NCBI GenBank assembly: GCA_022709905.1
Contig: JAKLHY010000049.1
Coordinates: forward strand, 1 to 57,144
Reading direction: 5' to 3'
DNA length: 57,144 bases
DNA from: Verrucomicrobiota bacterium
GTDB lineage: Bacteria; Verrucomicrobiota; Verrucomicrobiia; Limisphaerales; UBA1319
Below the pieces are notes generated by a model. That model was not told where the DNA came from, ran no database searches, and saw only the letters and a list, made by a program, of their open reading frames with translations. This document shows positions 7,529 to 16,736 of the stretch, in pieces (within the stretch, counting starts at the first letter, position 1; each line of letters begins with the position of its first letter). The translations under genes were made by a program, and so were the position numbers.

Positions 7529-9622
7529 ATGAAAGAATACGCATCCGCAGACATTCGCACCATTGCCCTTGTGGGACACGCTTCATCCGGAAAAACCATG
7601 CTCAGCGAAGCCATGCTGGCTTGCAGCGGCGCCATCAACCGCATGGGCACGATCGCCAACGGTTCCACCGTCTCCGACTATCACGGGGATGAGCAAAAAC
7701 GCGGCATTTCCATTCACGCCTCCCTGATAACCACAGAATGGTTGGATAAAAAATTCAATATCATCGACACGCCAGGCTACCTCGATTTTATCAGTGAAGC
7801 CCTGACGGCAACCCGCGTGGCCGATATAGCGGTCGTGGTCGTCAATGCCGCCCAGGGAGTCGAACTTGGCACGACAAAGGTCTGGGAATACGCGACGAAA
7901 TTCGAAATCCCCAAAGTGCTTGTGCTCAATATGTTGGATAAGGAAAATCTCTCATTCGACCAGGCGCTATCCAATCTCCGCCAAAAATACGGCGAACGAG
8001 TTTTCCCGATGACGGTGCCGGTCAAGATCGGGCCGGGATTCAATCAATTGCTGGATGTGATGCGGAGCGAGCTGATCACCTATCAGACGGATGGGTCGGG
8101 AAAGTTTCAGGAGCAGCCGGCGACTGGCGAGATGGAGAGCCGGGTGAAGGAGCTGCATCAGCAGTTGATCGAGCTGGTGGCGGAATCGGATGACAAACTG
8201 CTGGAGAAGTTTTTCGAGCAGGGCGGGTTATCGGAAGAGGAACTGCGGAAGGCTTTGCACTTGGCGGTTCAGAAGCAGGTGTTTGTGCCCTTGTATTGCA
8301 CGGCCGGGGGGAGCAACGTCGGGGTGGCACGGCTGATGGATTTTCTGGCCAAGTTTGGCGCCGGCCCGCTGGATCATCCGATCACCAAGTCGATTGACGG
8401 CGATATGGAGGTCAAGCTGAGCGATTCCGATCCGGTGCTTTACGTGTTCAAGACGATCAGCGAGAGTCATGTGGGTGATCTTTCGTTCTTTCGTCTTTAC
8501 TCGGGATCGGTTCAGATGGGGATGGATCTTCTGAACAGCACTCGAAACACCTCGGAGCGGATCGGACAGATCTTCGTCATGAATGGCAAGAATCGGACTG
8601 CCATGACCAAGTTGAGCGCGGGGGACATCGGGGCGGTGGTCAAACTGAAGAACACCCACACGGGAGACACCCTGTGTTCTCACAAGAAACCGGTGGGGCT
8701 CGAGAAGGTAATTTATCCCAAACCCAACATCCACGTCTCGCTGAAACTCAAGGCGAAAGGCGAAGAAGAGAAGATTGCGGTGGGTTTATCGGCGCTGCAT
8801 GACGAGGATCCGACGTTCATCTACGAGGTAGATTCGGAGCTGCATCAGACCGTGATCTCGGGACAGGGCGACCTTCATTTGGAGGTCATTTCAGACCGGC
8901 TCAAACAGCGTTACAAGGTGGACTTTGATCTGGTCGAACCGAAGGTGCGATTCCGCGAAACCATTAAGGGCAAGGCGGACGCCAAGTATCGGCACAAGAA
9001 ACAGACCGGGGGCGCCGGTCAGTTTGCGGAGGTCTGGATGCGGATCGAGCCGAAGCTACGGGATACAGACGTGGAGTTCACGCAAACATTGACGGGGCAG
9101 AATGTCGATCGGGGCTTTGTGCCGTCCGTCGAGAAAGGGGTGATGTCGGCGGTCAAGGAGGGAGTCTTGGCCGGCTATCGGGTGGTCGACATCAAGATCG
9201 ACTTCTACGATGGCAAGATGCACCCGGTGGATTCGAACGATATTTCATTCCAGATCGCGGGCAAGGGCGCCTTCAAGGATGCCTTCCTGCAAGCCCGTCC
9301 CTGTTTGCTCGAACCTATCTTTAATGTCGAGGTCCGCATCCCCGAAGAATGCATGGGCAGCGTGGTGGGCGACCTCTCGAGCCGGCGCGGCAAAATTACG
9401 GGCATGGACTCCCAGGACGGCTATCAGATTGTCAAGGCCACGGTTCCCGCCATGGAGCTCTACCGGTATTCGACAGCACTCCGTTCCTTGACGGGAGGCC
9501 GGGGCATCCATACCGAGGAGTTCAGTCATTACGAGGAAATGCCACGCGAACTTGAACAAAAAGTGATAGCCAAGAGCAAGGAAGAGAAAGAAAAAGCGCA
9601 AGCGGGCAAGACAGACGAATAA
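7529..9622 (+). CDS. Elongation factor G-like translational GTPase (non-canonical paralogue)
   Basis: At 697 residues it has the full EF-G layout: a GTPase domain, then domains II to V. The P-loop is GHASSGKT (16-23), switch I is RGISIHASL, and G3 is DTPGYLDF (80-87). Canonical EF-G has His where this has Tyr 84. That His positions the hydrolytic water, so GTP hydrolysis is likely changed. G4 is NMLD (134-137) instead of NKxD. Domain IV is present (KKQTGGAGQFAEVW, DISFQIAGKGAFKDAF), as is domain V. The pattern fits the EF-G2-like paralogues, some reported to lack ribosome-stimulated GTPase. It stands alone, not beside rpsL, rpsG or tuf, which also argues against the housekeeping copy. Confidence 0.85.
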   Translation: MKEYASADIRTIALVGHASSGKTMLSEAMLACSGAINRMGTIANGSTVSDYHGDEQKRGISIHASLITTEWLDKKFNIIDTPGYLDFISEALTATRVADIAVVVVNAAQGVELGTTKVWEYATKFEIPKVLVLNMLDKENLSFDQALSNLRQKYGERVFPMTVPVKIGPGFNQLLDVMRSELITYQTDGSGKFQEQPATGEMESRVKELHQQLIELVAESDDKLLEKFFEQGGLSEEELRKALHLAVQKQVFVPLYCTAGGSNVGVARLMDFLAKFGAGPLDHPITKSIDGDMEVKLSDSDPVLYVFKTISESHVGDLSFFRLYSGSVQMGMDLLNSTRNTSERIGQIFVMNGKNRTAMTKLSAGDIGAVVKLKNTHTGDTLCSHKKPVGLEKVIYPKPNIHVSLKLKAKGEEEKIAVGLSALHDEDPTFIYEVDSELHQTVISGQGDLHLEVISDRLKQRYKVDFDLVEPKVRFRETIKGKADAKYRHKKQTGGAGQFAEVWMRIEPKLRDTDVEFTQTLTGQNVDRGFVPSVEKGVMSAVKEGVLAGYRVVDIKIDFYDGKMHPVDSNDISFQIAGKGAFKDAFLQARPCLLEPIFNVEVRIPEECMGSVVGDLSSRRGKITGMDSQDGYQIVKATVPAMELYRYSTALRSLTGGRGIHTEEFSHYEEMPRELEQKVIAKSKEEKEKAQAGKTDE

Positions 9623-9711
9623 CAGCGTTTTTGCATATTGGGCAGGGCTGGCCTGGCTTCTTTCCGGAAGCGGATCTCCCCTGCCCTTCTCCTTTTGTCG
9701 TCACAGTCGAA

Positions 9712-10854
9712 GTGAGGGGCGAGTTGAGAAAAGACGAAGAGAGACCCGGGGAGAGCCGGGCATCCGATCCGGCTTGGGCGATTGAGCTGGAGAGGGTGGC
9801 TCGGCGGTTTGGCGAGGTATCGGCCCTGGATCAAGTCAGCCTGGCTGTTCGCAGCGGGGAATTCTTTTCACTGCTGGGGCCCTCGGGCTGCGGCAAGACC
9901 ACCTTGCTCAGGCTGATTGCGGGATTGGATTTGCCCGATGCGGGATCCGTATGGATTGGGGGCCGCGACATGGCCCGGATTCCCCCGCATCGTCGGCCGG
10001 TGAACACCGTCTTCCAATCTTACGCGCTTTTCCCTCACTTGGACGTCTGGCATAATATTGCCTTTGGTTTGCGGATGAAAGGGGTCCCCCGCGCGGAACA
10101 GGCCGAACGCGTGGGACGCATCATGGAGATGGTCCAGGTGTCCAACCTGGCTCGGCGGAAGCCTCATCAACTCTCGGGCGGACAGAGACAGCGGGTAGCC
10201 TTGGCGCGGGCCATCGTGAACGAACCTCAGGTTCTCCTGCTGGACGAGCCGTTGGGCGCCCTCGATTTGAAGCTCCGGCAGCAACTGCAATCGGAGCTGC
10301 ATGATCTCCAGAAGCGGCTCGGCATCACGTTTCTTTATGTCACGCATGATCAGGATGAGGCTTTGTCGATGAGCGACCGCATTGCGGTCATGAACCATGG
10401 CCACATCGTGCAGGTGGGCGATTCGGAATCCATCTACGAAAGCCCGCGCACGCGGTTTGTGGCCCAGTTCCTGGGCTCGTGCAACTTGATCGATGGCACC
10501 ATCGACGGCAGGGAGGGCGAGGCCATTGTCGTCCGCACCGCCGTAGGACCGCTTCGACTCACGTCGCATCCCGCCGCCTCCCCTCCGGTTCCCGGACAGA
10601 GGTGCACTCTGGCGGTGCGTCCGGAAAAGGTGAGCCTTGCTCCCCGCAACGGCCATCTGGCCGCCAATACCCTTCATGCGGTTGTGCGCGATCAAGTCTA
10701 TAGCGGCGCAGAAACCCAATACCTGTTGAGCGCGGCGGATTGGTCATTCAGAGTCTGCGCTCTGAATGCCGGTTTGAATGGCCGCAAGTATCCCCCCGGT
10801 TCGCCCGTATCGGCCCTCCTGCCGCCGGAATCCCTCATCGTTCTGGAGGATTAA
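9712..10854 (+). CDS. potA: ABC transporter ATP-binding protein, polyamine type (PotA)
   Basis: This is the ATPase of a spermidine/putrescine-type importer. It shows Walker A (GPSGCGKTT), a Q-loop (NTVFQSYALFPHL), the signature LSGGQRQRVALARA, Walker B (VLLLDEPLGALD) and the switch His (YVTHDQDEAL). A C-terminal TOBE-like domain (about the last 100 residues) follows, as in PotA/FbpC/CysA proteins. It heads the potA-potB-potC-potD cluster. The open frame reaches back to a TTG at 9631. The GTG at 9712 or the TTG at 9724 (after GAGGGG) is more likely, so the start is uncertain. Substrate is inferred from the binding protein at the end of the operon. Confidence 0.88.
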   Translation: MRGELRKDEERPGESRASDPAWAIELERVARRFGEVSALDQVSLAVRSGEFFSLLGPSGCGKTTLLRLIAGLDLPDAGSVWIGGRDMARIPPHRRPVNTVFQSYALFPHLDVWHNIAFGLRMKGVPRAEQAERVGRIMEMVQVSNLARRKPHQLSGGQRQRVALARAIVNEPQVLLLDEPLGALDLKLRQQLQSELHDLQKRLGITFLYVTHDQDEALSMSDRIAVMNHGHIVQVGDSESIYESPRTRFVAQFLGSCNLIDGTIDGREGEAIVVRTAVGPLRLTSHPAASPPVPGQRCTLAVRPEKVSLAPRNGHLAANTLHAVVRDQVYSGAETQYLLSAADWSFRVCALNAGLNGRKYPPGSPVSALLPPESLIVLED

Positions 10855-10896
10855 CGTGCGCCTGACGCGTCTGTCTCGTGCCGTCCAAGCTGGATC

Positions 10897-11838
10897 ATGC
10901 AAAACCATTCGATGCCTCAGACCGCAGGATCAGCGCATCCCGGCATGATGAGCCGGCATAAGCGCTGTCGCGAACTGTGGTTGTCTTTGGCCACCGCTGG
11001 TCCTGGGGTATTCTGGCTCGTTTTCTTCCTGCTGGTTCCATTTGGGCTGATTGCCGTGATCAGTTTTTTATCGCGTGGACCGCACGGGGAGATCGGCCTG
11101 CCCTGGACGCTGGAGAACTACCTGCGTTTTTGTGGTTTTGGACTGCTGGGCTACGATCCCTTGTTTCCTTTGATTTTATTCAGGAGCCTGATGTTGGGGG
11201 CGGTCACAGTCTTATTCTGCGTCGGGCTGGGTTTTCCGCTCGCCTTTTTCATCGCCGGTTTGGATGGCCGCCACAGGAACCTGGCCTTGACCCTGGTGAT
11301 TATTCCTTTGTGGACCAACCTGCTGATTCGCACCTATGCCTGGCAAATCCTTCTGGCTCATGATGGCTGGCTGAGCGCCCTCGCGGCCTTCCTCGGCCTG
11401 ATTTCTCCGGGCGAAGCGTTGTATCCGGGATGGACCGCTGTAACCCTTGGAATGGTCTGTGATTTCCTGCCCTTTCTCGTTTTGCCGTTGTACGCCTCGG
11501 TGGAAAAGCTCGATTGGAACCTTGTCGAGGCGGCGATGGATCTAGGGGCGAGCGGGGCGCAGGTGTTTCGTCATGCCATTCTGCCACAGGTCATGCCGGG
11601 GCTGCTGGCGGGAGTTCTTTTGGTGTTCATCCCGGCTGTGGGGCAGTTTGTGGTGCCGGACCTGCTGGGAGGCGCAAAGATCCTGCTTCTGGGCAACGCC
11701 ATACAGTTGGAATTCGGCTCGAGCAATGACTGGCCCTTTGGCTCGGCCATTACGTTGCTGGCCATGGGCCTGGTGATGACAGGTCTTTGGTTTTATGCCC
11801 GCATGATGGGCCGCCGCCAGGAGGTCGGCATTCTGTGA
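10897..11838 (+). CDS. potB: ABC transporter permease, PotB type
   Basis: This inner-membrane permease has 313 residues and six predicted membrane spans. It carries the EAA loop that docks the ATPase (NLVEAAMDLGASGAQVFRHAILPQVMPGLLAG). Its length, and the extra extracytoplasmic region after the first span (SFLSRGPHGEIG), match PotB. In-frame ATGs at 10945 and 10948 are alternative starts. Its stop overlaps the GTG of the second permease, so the two halves of the channel are made together. Confidence 0.88.
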   Translation: MQNHSMPQTAGSAHPGMMSRHKRCRELWLSLATAGPGVFWLVFFLLVPFGLIAVISFLSRGPHGEIGLPWTLENYLRFCGFGLLGYDPLFPLILFRSLMLGAVTVLFCVGLGFPLAFFIAGLDGRHRNLALTLVIIPLWTNLLIRTYAWQILLAHDGWLSALAAFLGLISPGEALYPGWTAVTLGMVCDFLPFLVLPLYASVEKLDWNLVEAAMDLGASGAQVFRHAILPQVMPGLLAGVLLVFIPAVGQFVVPDLLGGAKILLLGNAIQLEFGSSNDWPFGSAITLLAMGLVMTGLWFYARMMGRRQEVGIL

Positions 11839-12635
11839 AACCTTCTCGGTTCTGGCTTGGAACGACGGCGATCGGACTTTACCTGTTTTTGTATGCCCCG
11901 ATATTCATTGTAACCCTCCATTCGTTCAACCAGGCCCGCTTTGGGGCGGGCTGGCGTGGTTTCACGCTGCGTTGGTATCGTGTGCTCTGGGACAATCCCC
12001 AGGCCTGGTCGGCGATGCAAAACACGCTGATTCTGGCGTCCATCAGCACGCTGATCGCGACCGTGTTGGGATCGATGCTGGGATACGCCCTGCACCGCCG
12101 TTGGTTTCCTGGCAAACGCTGGGTCGCCTGGTTTCTGTTCGTGCCTGTGGTAATCCCGGATATTGTGATGGCTGTGGCGCTGATGTTGTTCTTTTCCCTG
12201 TTGCGGGAGGTGATCCCCTGGGGTGAACTGGGAATGACCACCATGGTTTTGGCCCATGTCACCTTTCAAATACCGTTCGTCGCTCTGGTGGTGCGATCGA
12301 GGCTGGTCGGACTGGACCCGGCCTATGTGGAAGCGGCGCAAGATCTGGGCGCAACTCCATGGCAGACCTTTTGGAGGGTGACCTTTCCCTTGATCCTGCC
12401 CGGGATTGTGGCGGGAGGGCTGCTGGCCTTCACGCTGAGCCTGGACGATTTTGTCGTCAGCTTCTTCACGTCGGGCCCAGGATCGACCAATCTGCCGATT
12501 TTGATTTACTCCTCGGTCAAACGTGGTATTACGCCCGATATCAATGCCCTGTCGGCCTTGATGGTCCTGGCATCCATCCTCGGGACGGTATGGATCACTT
12601 GGTTACAGCAACCCCATAAAGCAAAGGAATTATGA
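11835..12635 (+). CDS. potC: ABC transporter permease, PotC type
   Basis: This is the second inner-membrane permease, 266 residues from the GTG at 11835. That start overlaps the potB stop by four bases (GTGA) and is preferred to the in-frame codon at 11787. It has six hydrophobic spans, the EAA loop VEAAQDLGATPWQTFWRVTFPLILPG, and the PotC-typical LSLDDFVVSFFTSGPG near the end. It overlaps potD by four bases (ATGA). Confidence 0.88.
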   Translation: MKPSRFWLGTTAIGLYLFLYAPIFIVTLHSFNQARFGAGWRGFTLRWYRVLWDNPQAWSAMQNTLILASISTLIATVLGSMLGYALHRRWFPGKRWVAWFLFVPVVIPDIVMAVALMLFFSLLREVIPWGELGMTTMVLAHVTFQIPFVALVVRSRLVGLDPAYVEAAQDLGATPWQTFWRVTFPLILPGIVAGGLLAFTLSLDDFVVSFFTSGPGSTNLPILIYSSVKRGITPDINALSALMVLASILGTVWITWLQQPHKAKEL

Positions 12636-13672
12636 GCCGATCGATCGGCCTGGTGGCCGTTTTATTAACCTCCCTGGCCTGGAACACCGCCCAGGCGCAG
12701 GCCAACAAACTCAATCTCTTTATCTGGAGCGAGTATCTCGATCCGTCCGTTGTGGCCGAATTCGAGAAAAAATTCGACTGCAAGGTCACGGTGGATTTGT
12801 ACGAGGACGAAGCGGGCATGCAGGCCAAACTGCAAGGGGGCGGCAAGGCCTTGTATGACGTGGTGGTGCCGCCTGACCAGACGATTCCGGGTCTGATCAA
12901 GTTAAAGCTGCTGGCTCCTCTGCGATTGGAAAACCTGCCCAACCTGAAGAACCTGGAAGATCGATTCATCAATCCCCCCTACGATCCGGGCAACAAATAC
13001 TCTGTGGCTTTTCAGTGGGGGACCGTGGGCTTGTATGTGCGAAAGCCCAAAGACATAAAGCTGGATCCATCGTGGGGTATCCTCTTCGATCCAGCCCAAC
13101 AGATCGGCCCTTTTGTATTGATGGACACCGCGCGCGAAACCATTGGCGCCGCCCTCAAATACAAGGGATACAGTCTGAACTCGACCGATCCCGCGCAGTT
13201 GAAGGAGGCCCGCGAACTGGTGCTCGCCGCCAAGCGCAGGTCTCAGGGTTTCGAAAACGGAGTGGGGGGAAAGAACAAAGTCCTGGCCAAAGGCACGATG
13301 GCGGCGATCGTCTACAACGGAGACGCGGTGCGTGGGATGAGTGAGGATGAGGAAACGGTGTTCTTCGTTCCGCGCGAGGGAGGCGAAATCTGGGTGGACA
13401 ACCTGGCGGTTCCCGCCAAGGCGCCCCATCGCGATATGGCCGAAAAATTCATTAACTTCCTGTTGGAACCTGAAACGGCCGTCAAAGTCGCCAAGTTCAG
13501 CCAATACGCCTCCCCCAACAAGGCCGCCAAGCCTCTCCTTGGCGAGGAGGATTTGAAGAATCCCGCCATTTATCCGCCGGCTGAAGTCATGCAGAAACTC
13601 GAATTCCTCCAGGACCTGGGCCGCAAGACGCGCCTTTACGACGAAATCTGGACGCAGATCAAATCGAAGTAA
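12632..13672 (+). CDS. potD: Periplasmic polyamine-binding protein, PotD type
   Basis: The solute-binding protein of the importer has 346 residues. A signal peptide (GLVAVLLTSLAWNTAQAQA) is followed by KLNLFIWSEYLDPSVVAEFEKK, the usual opening of mature PotD/PotF proteins. Other typical regions are YDVVVPPDQTIPGLI, VAFQWGTVGLYV and the C-terminal lid helix MQKLEFLQDLGRKTRLYDEIW. The family binds spermidine or putrescine, but exact specificity cannot be read here. It ends the operon only four bases from the converging TPR gene. Confidence 0.87.
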   Translation: MSRSIGLVAVLLTSLAWNTAQAQANKLNLFIWSEYLDPSVVAEFEKKFDCKVTVDLYEDEAGMQAKLQGGGKALYDVVVPPDQTIPGLIKLKLLAPLRLENLPNLKNLEDRFINPPYDPGNKYSVAFQWGTVGLYVRKPKDIKLDPSWGILFDPAQQIGPFVLMDTARETIGAALKYKGYSLNSTDPAQLKEARELVLAAKRRSQGFENGVGGKNKVLAKGTMAAIVYNGDAVRGMSEDEETVFFVPREGGEIWVDNLAVPAKAPHRDMAEKFINFLLEPETAVKVAKFSQYASPNKAAKPLLGEEDLKNPAIYPPAEVMQKLEFLQDLGRKTRLYDEIWTQIKSK

Positions 13673-13676
13673 TCGA

Positions 13677-15440
13677 TCACGGATTGGCGGCCAGCCAGCG
13701 GCGGATGGCTGAAGCCTGGGGGTGCTGAGGTTCCAGGGCGAGGACTCTTTCGTAGTGTTGGCGAGCCAAGAGCGGTTGATGCAGTTGCTGAGCGTATAAA
13801 TTGGCCAGGGCCAGGTGTGTCCGGGAATCCTGAGGAGACGCGGCGATGACCCTTTCCATTTCAAGGGCGGCGTCCTGGAGATACTGGGCGCTTTGAAGGG
13901 CCAAGGCAAAGTTATAGCGAGTCGGCGCCGAGGTAGGCTGCACTATCAAGGCGCGCTCGTAGGCGTGGAGCGATAACGGGAGATTGCCCGATTGAAAGGC
14001 CAGAAAACCCAGGTTGTGGTAGGCCTCGAAATAAGAAGGATCGCTCTGAACGGCTTTTTGATAGGCATCAATCGCCGACAACACCCGTCCGGCCTTATGC
14101 TCCTGGAGCGCGATGCGATAAGATTTCTCGGCTTCAGCTCTGTCGCCAGCGCCCAGCAGCAACTGAGGCTGGTAAGGATATCGCCCCGGTTCGGATTCGG
14201 ATTCGGCGGGTTCGGTAACGGAAGTTCTCGGTTCCGATGAGGGCTGACTGATGATCAGAGGAGGAGCTGCCACCTCCGTCATGGCGCTTTGCCGATGATC
14301 CTGAGTCAATTCCTGAGAATCACGACGAGGGGCGGCGATCTCGGTCACAACATTTGTCGCCGCAGCGGCAGAAGGAACGACACTCGCCGTTGCTGGGGCA
14401 TTGGTCGTGACCGGAACTGGCTTCTCAACGCGCGCCAAAGCCGAGGTGGATGTCGACGGTTTGGGGGCTTCGGTCACGATGGCTTTTTCTACGGGCTTGG
14501 GCGAAAGAGCCGGGGGCGAAGTCGCTCGATCCACCAGCGAGGTCGCGGGCCATAGGGCCATCAGTTGCGTCCGAATGACAGGAGAAGCCAGCAAGGATGT
14601 CTTCATCCCACTGATCGCCTGAGTCGCTCCGATGAGAGGTTGGACGGTCTCTGCGAGGGCCGGCGGGTTCAGTTCGCGATCCAGCCGCTCGGCCACTTCC
14701 TGAACCCGGGCGCGGTCAGGAGCGTTCTCCGCCAGGGCCAGATAACGGCGATAACACACCAGGGCAGCCGCGGGATTCTTAAGATATCGATGATAGACAA
14801 TGGCCAGATTAAGGTTGGGCTCAGCGTATTTGGGCCCATAACGGATCGCCGTGGTGAAGTAATTGGTGGCTTCTCGATAGTACCCGCGATAGCAGCGCAG
14901 CAATCCCAAGCCGTTCCAGGATTCGGCCAAACTGGCATTTAACTGGAGGGCTTGATTGAAGCTGGTTTCCGCCGATGGATGCTGCCGGGAACGCAGCTGG
15001 GCTAACCCCAGGCACTGCCACGCAAGAGCCGATTTGGGATCCACCTGCAAATATGCTGTGAATTGCTCGATGGCCGCCGGGTATTTGTCCAGCTCCAAAT
15101 AAAGACAACCCAGGTTATACCGGGGTATGGCTGAAGGATAATGACAGGACAAAGCCCTTTGATACGCCGTGAGAGCCAACTCGGGCTGCCCCCCCCGATG
15201 GTAGGCCAAACCGAGGTAATTCCATGCGCGCCCCTCCCCGGGCATGAGTTCGGCCGCCACGCGAAACTTGCGCGCAGCCTCGGCGTATTTTCCTTTCTCC
15301 AACAGGTTGGCGCCCTCGAGAAGCGCGCGGGGTCCAGCGGGCACACACCCCGAGATCAGCAGCACGGCAGCCAAGCCTGCTCCCCATAACCAGACCGCAA
15401 TCCATTTTGTTGTGGTCAGCATTAGCCACCGTGGTAGCAT
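13677..15440 (-). CDS. TPR-repeat lipoprotein
   Basis: This 587-residue protein has a lipoprotein signal ending in LLISGC, with Cys 32 the likely lipid anchor. About seven tetratricopeptide repeats follow (for example AWNYLGLAYHRGGQPELALTAY and SWNGLGLLRCYRGYYREATNYF). A low-complexity middle (about residues 270-430) is rich in Ala, Pro, Thr and Val. A second TPR block starts near EKSYRIALQEHKAGR and runs to the end. It is probably an envelope scaffold holding a protein complex. No partner is indicated by the neighbours, which are on the other strand. Confidence 0.82.
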   Translation of the reverse strand: MLPRWLMLTTTKWIAVWLWGAGLAAVLLISGCVPAGPRALLEGANLLEKGKYAEAARKFRVAAELMPGEGRAWNYLGLAYHRGGQPELALTAYQRALSCHYPSAIPRYNLGCLYLELDKYPAAIEQFTAYLQVDPKSALAWQCLGLAQLRSRQHPSAETSFNQALQLNASLAESWNGLGLLRCYRGYYREATNYFTTAIRYGPKYAEPNLNLAIVYHRYLKNPAAALVCYRRYLALAENAPDRARVQEVAERLDRELNPPALAETVQPLIGATQAISGMKTSLLASPVIRTQLMALWPATSLVDRATSPPALSPKPVEKAIVTEAPKPSTSTSALARVEKPVPVTTNAPATASVVPSAAAATNVVTEIAAPRRDSQELTQDHRQSAMTEVAAPPLIISQPSSEPRTSVTEPAESESEPGRYPYQPQLLLGAGDRAEAEKSYRIALQEHKAGRVLSAIDAYQKAVQSDPSYFEAYHNLGFLAFQSGNLPLSLHAYERALIVQPTSAPTRYNFALALQSAQYLQDAALEMERVIAASPQDSRTHLALANLYAQQLHQPLLARQHYERVLALEPQHPQASAIRRWLAANP

Positions 15441-15531
15441 CCGCCGCTTTGGGTGTCAAGAAACGCCCCAGTTGCCCGTTCCTATCCCGCCTATTGTCGC
15501 CGGGATTGGAAAAGCGCAAAATGACAGAAAC

Positions 15532-16578
15532 ATGAGATCAGTGCTGATCCTATTCTGGGCTCTGGCCTGGACCATTGGGTATGCCGGTTCAAACGAAACG
15601 AACTGGTTGGTTACCCCCGTGTCCGATTATGCCCCTCACACGCGGATTGTTGTGGTGGATGATCCCAACGCCGTCAGGGCCTTTCGCGTGAATTCCGAAA
15701 AAATCCGCCCCATGCTGGCGCTCGGTCTGACCAAGTTAACACAGAAACCGACTGAAACCGAGGCGTGGCGCAGTCTGGTTCAAAGCCAGGAAGTGATTGG
15801 CATTAAACTGTTTTCCTCTCCAGGCAGGCTTGTTGGATCCCGACCTGAGGTGGTGGCCGCTGTCGTCCAAAGCCTGAAGGAATCCGGATTTCCCGCCTCC
15901 CGGATCTTCCTGTGGGATAAATACCGCGCCGATCTGGAATCGGCTGGCATGGTGGCGCTGGCCCGCGAACTCGGGATCGAAGCCGCCTCCAGCGCCGAAG
16001 AAGGCTACGATGAAAAAGTCTTTTATGAGAATCCCTTGCTCGGCCAATTGGTGTGGGGCGACCGCGATTTCGGAAGTCAGGAAGCTGATACCGCAAGAAA
16101 ATCCTATGTGACCCGGTTGCTCACGAGGCGGATCACGAAGATTATCAATATCGCTCCCCTGCTGAATCATAACCAGGCCGGAGTCTCGGGTCTCCTCTAC
16201 AGTCTGGCCCTGGGAAGCGTCGATAACGTGAAGCGATTCGAAGGACACTCCGGCCGGCTGGCAACGGCCGTGCCGGAGATCATGGCTTTGCCTGAAATCG
16301 GAGACCGCGTGGTTCTGAACATCGTCGATGCCTTGATCTGCCAGTATGAAGGCGAACAACGGAGCTTGCTCCATTACTCCACTGTTCTCAACCAAATCCG
16401 GCTGGGGCTTGATCCGGTGGCCCTCGACCTCCTCTCGGCCCGAGAAATCCAAAACCAACGCCGGAAATCTGGAAGACCCCCCGGACGTATCAACCAGGAA
16501 CTCTTCGATAATGCCGCCCTGCTGGAACTGGGTGTCCAAGACGAGCGCCGTTTGCTGATCGAACATACGACCCCTTGA
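15532..16578 (+). CDS. DUF362-family exported protein
   Basis: From the ATG at 15532 the protein is 348 residues with a signal peptide (VLILFWALAWTIGYAGS). The open frame extends to 15244, but that part overlaps the TPR gene antisense and is not protein-like. The body matches DUF362 proteins: VIGIKLFSSPG, VVQSLKESGFPASRIFLWDK, and a late segment NIVDALICQYEGEQ. The four-Cys ferredoxin-like motif present in some members is absent. Function is not established for the family. Confidence 0.7.
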   Translation: MRSVLILFWALAWTIGYAGSNETNWLVTPVSDYAPHTRIVVVDDPNAVRAFRVNSEKIRPMLALGLTKLTQKPTETEAWRSLVQSQEVIGIKLFSSPGRLVGSRPEVVAAVVQSLKESGFPASRIFLWDKYRADLESAGMVALARELGIEAASSAEEGYDEKVFYENPLLGQLVWGDRDFGSQEADTARKSYVTRLLTRRITKIINIAPLLNHNQAGVSGLLYSLALGSVDNVKRFEGHSGRLATAVPEIMALPEIGDRVVLNIVDALICQYEGEQRSLLHYSTVLNQIRLGLDPVALDLLSAREIQNQRRKSGRPPGRINQELFDNAALLELGVQDERRLLIEHTTP

Positions 16579-16736
16579 CGAATCCAACGGTTTTCAGCAC
16601 CCTGAGGATCGCCCTATGATTTCTCCCCAACTTCCCGCAAGTGCCAGCCTGTTGTCCGCCTTTTCCGATCCGATCTTTGCGGCTCCTTCCAAGGCCCCCA
16701 TGAACCCCGATTTCTCCTCCCCTCATTCTTCCTGTC

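Noticed and set aside
15244..15531. N-terminal extension of the DUF362 protein
   Set aside because: The extra 96 codons are antisense to the TPR gene and not protein-like, and a signal peptide begins exactly at the ATG at 15532.
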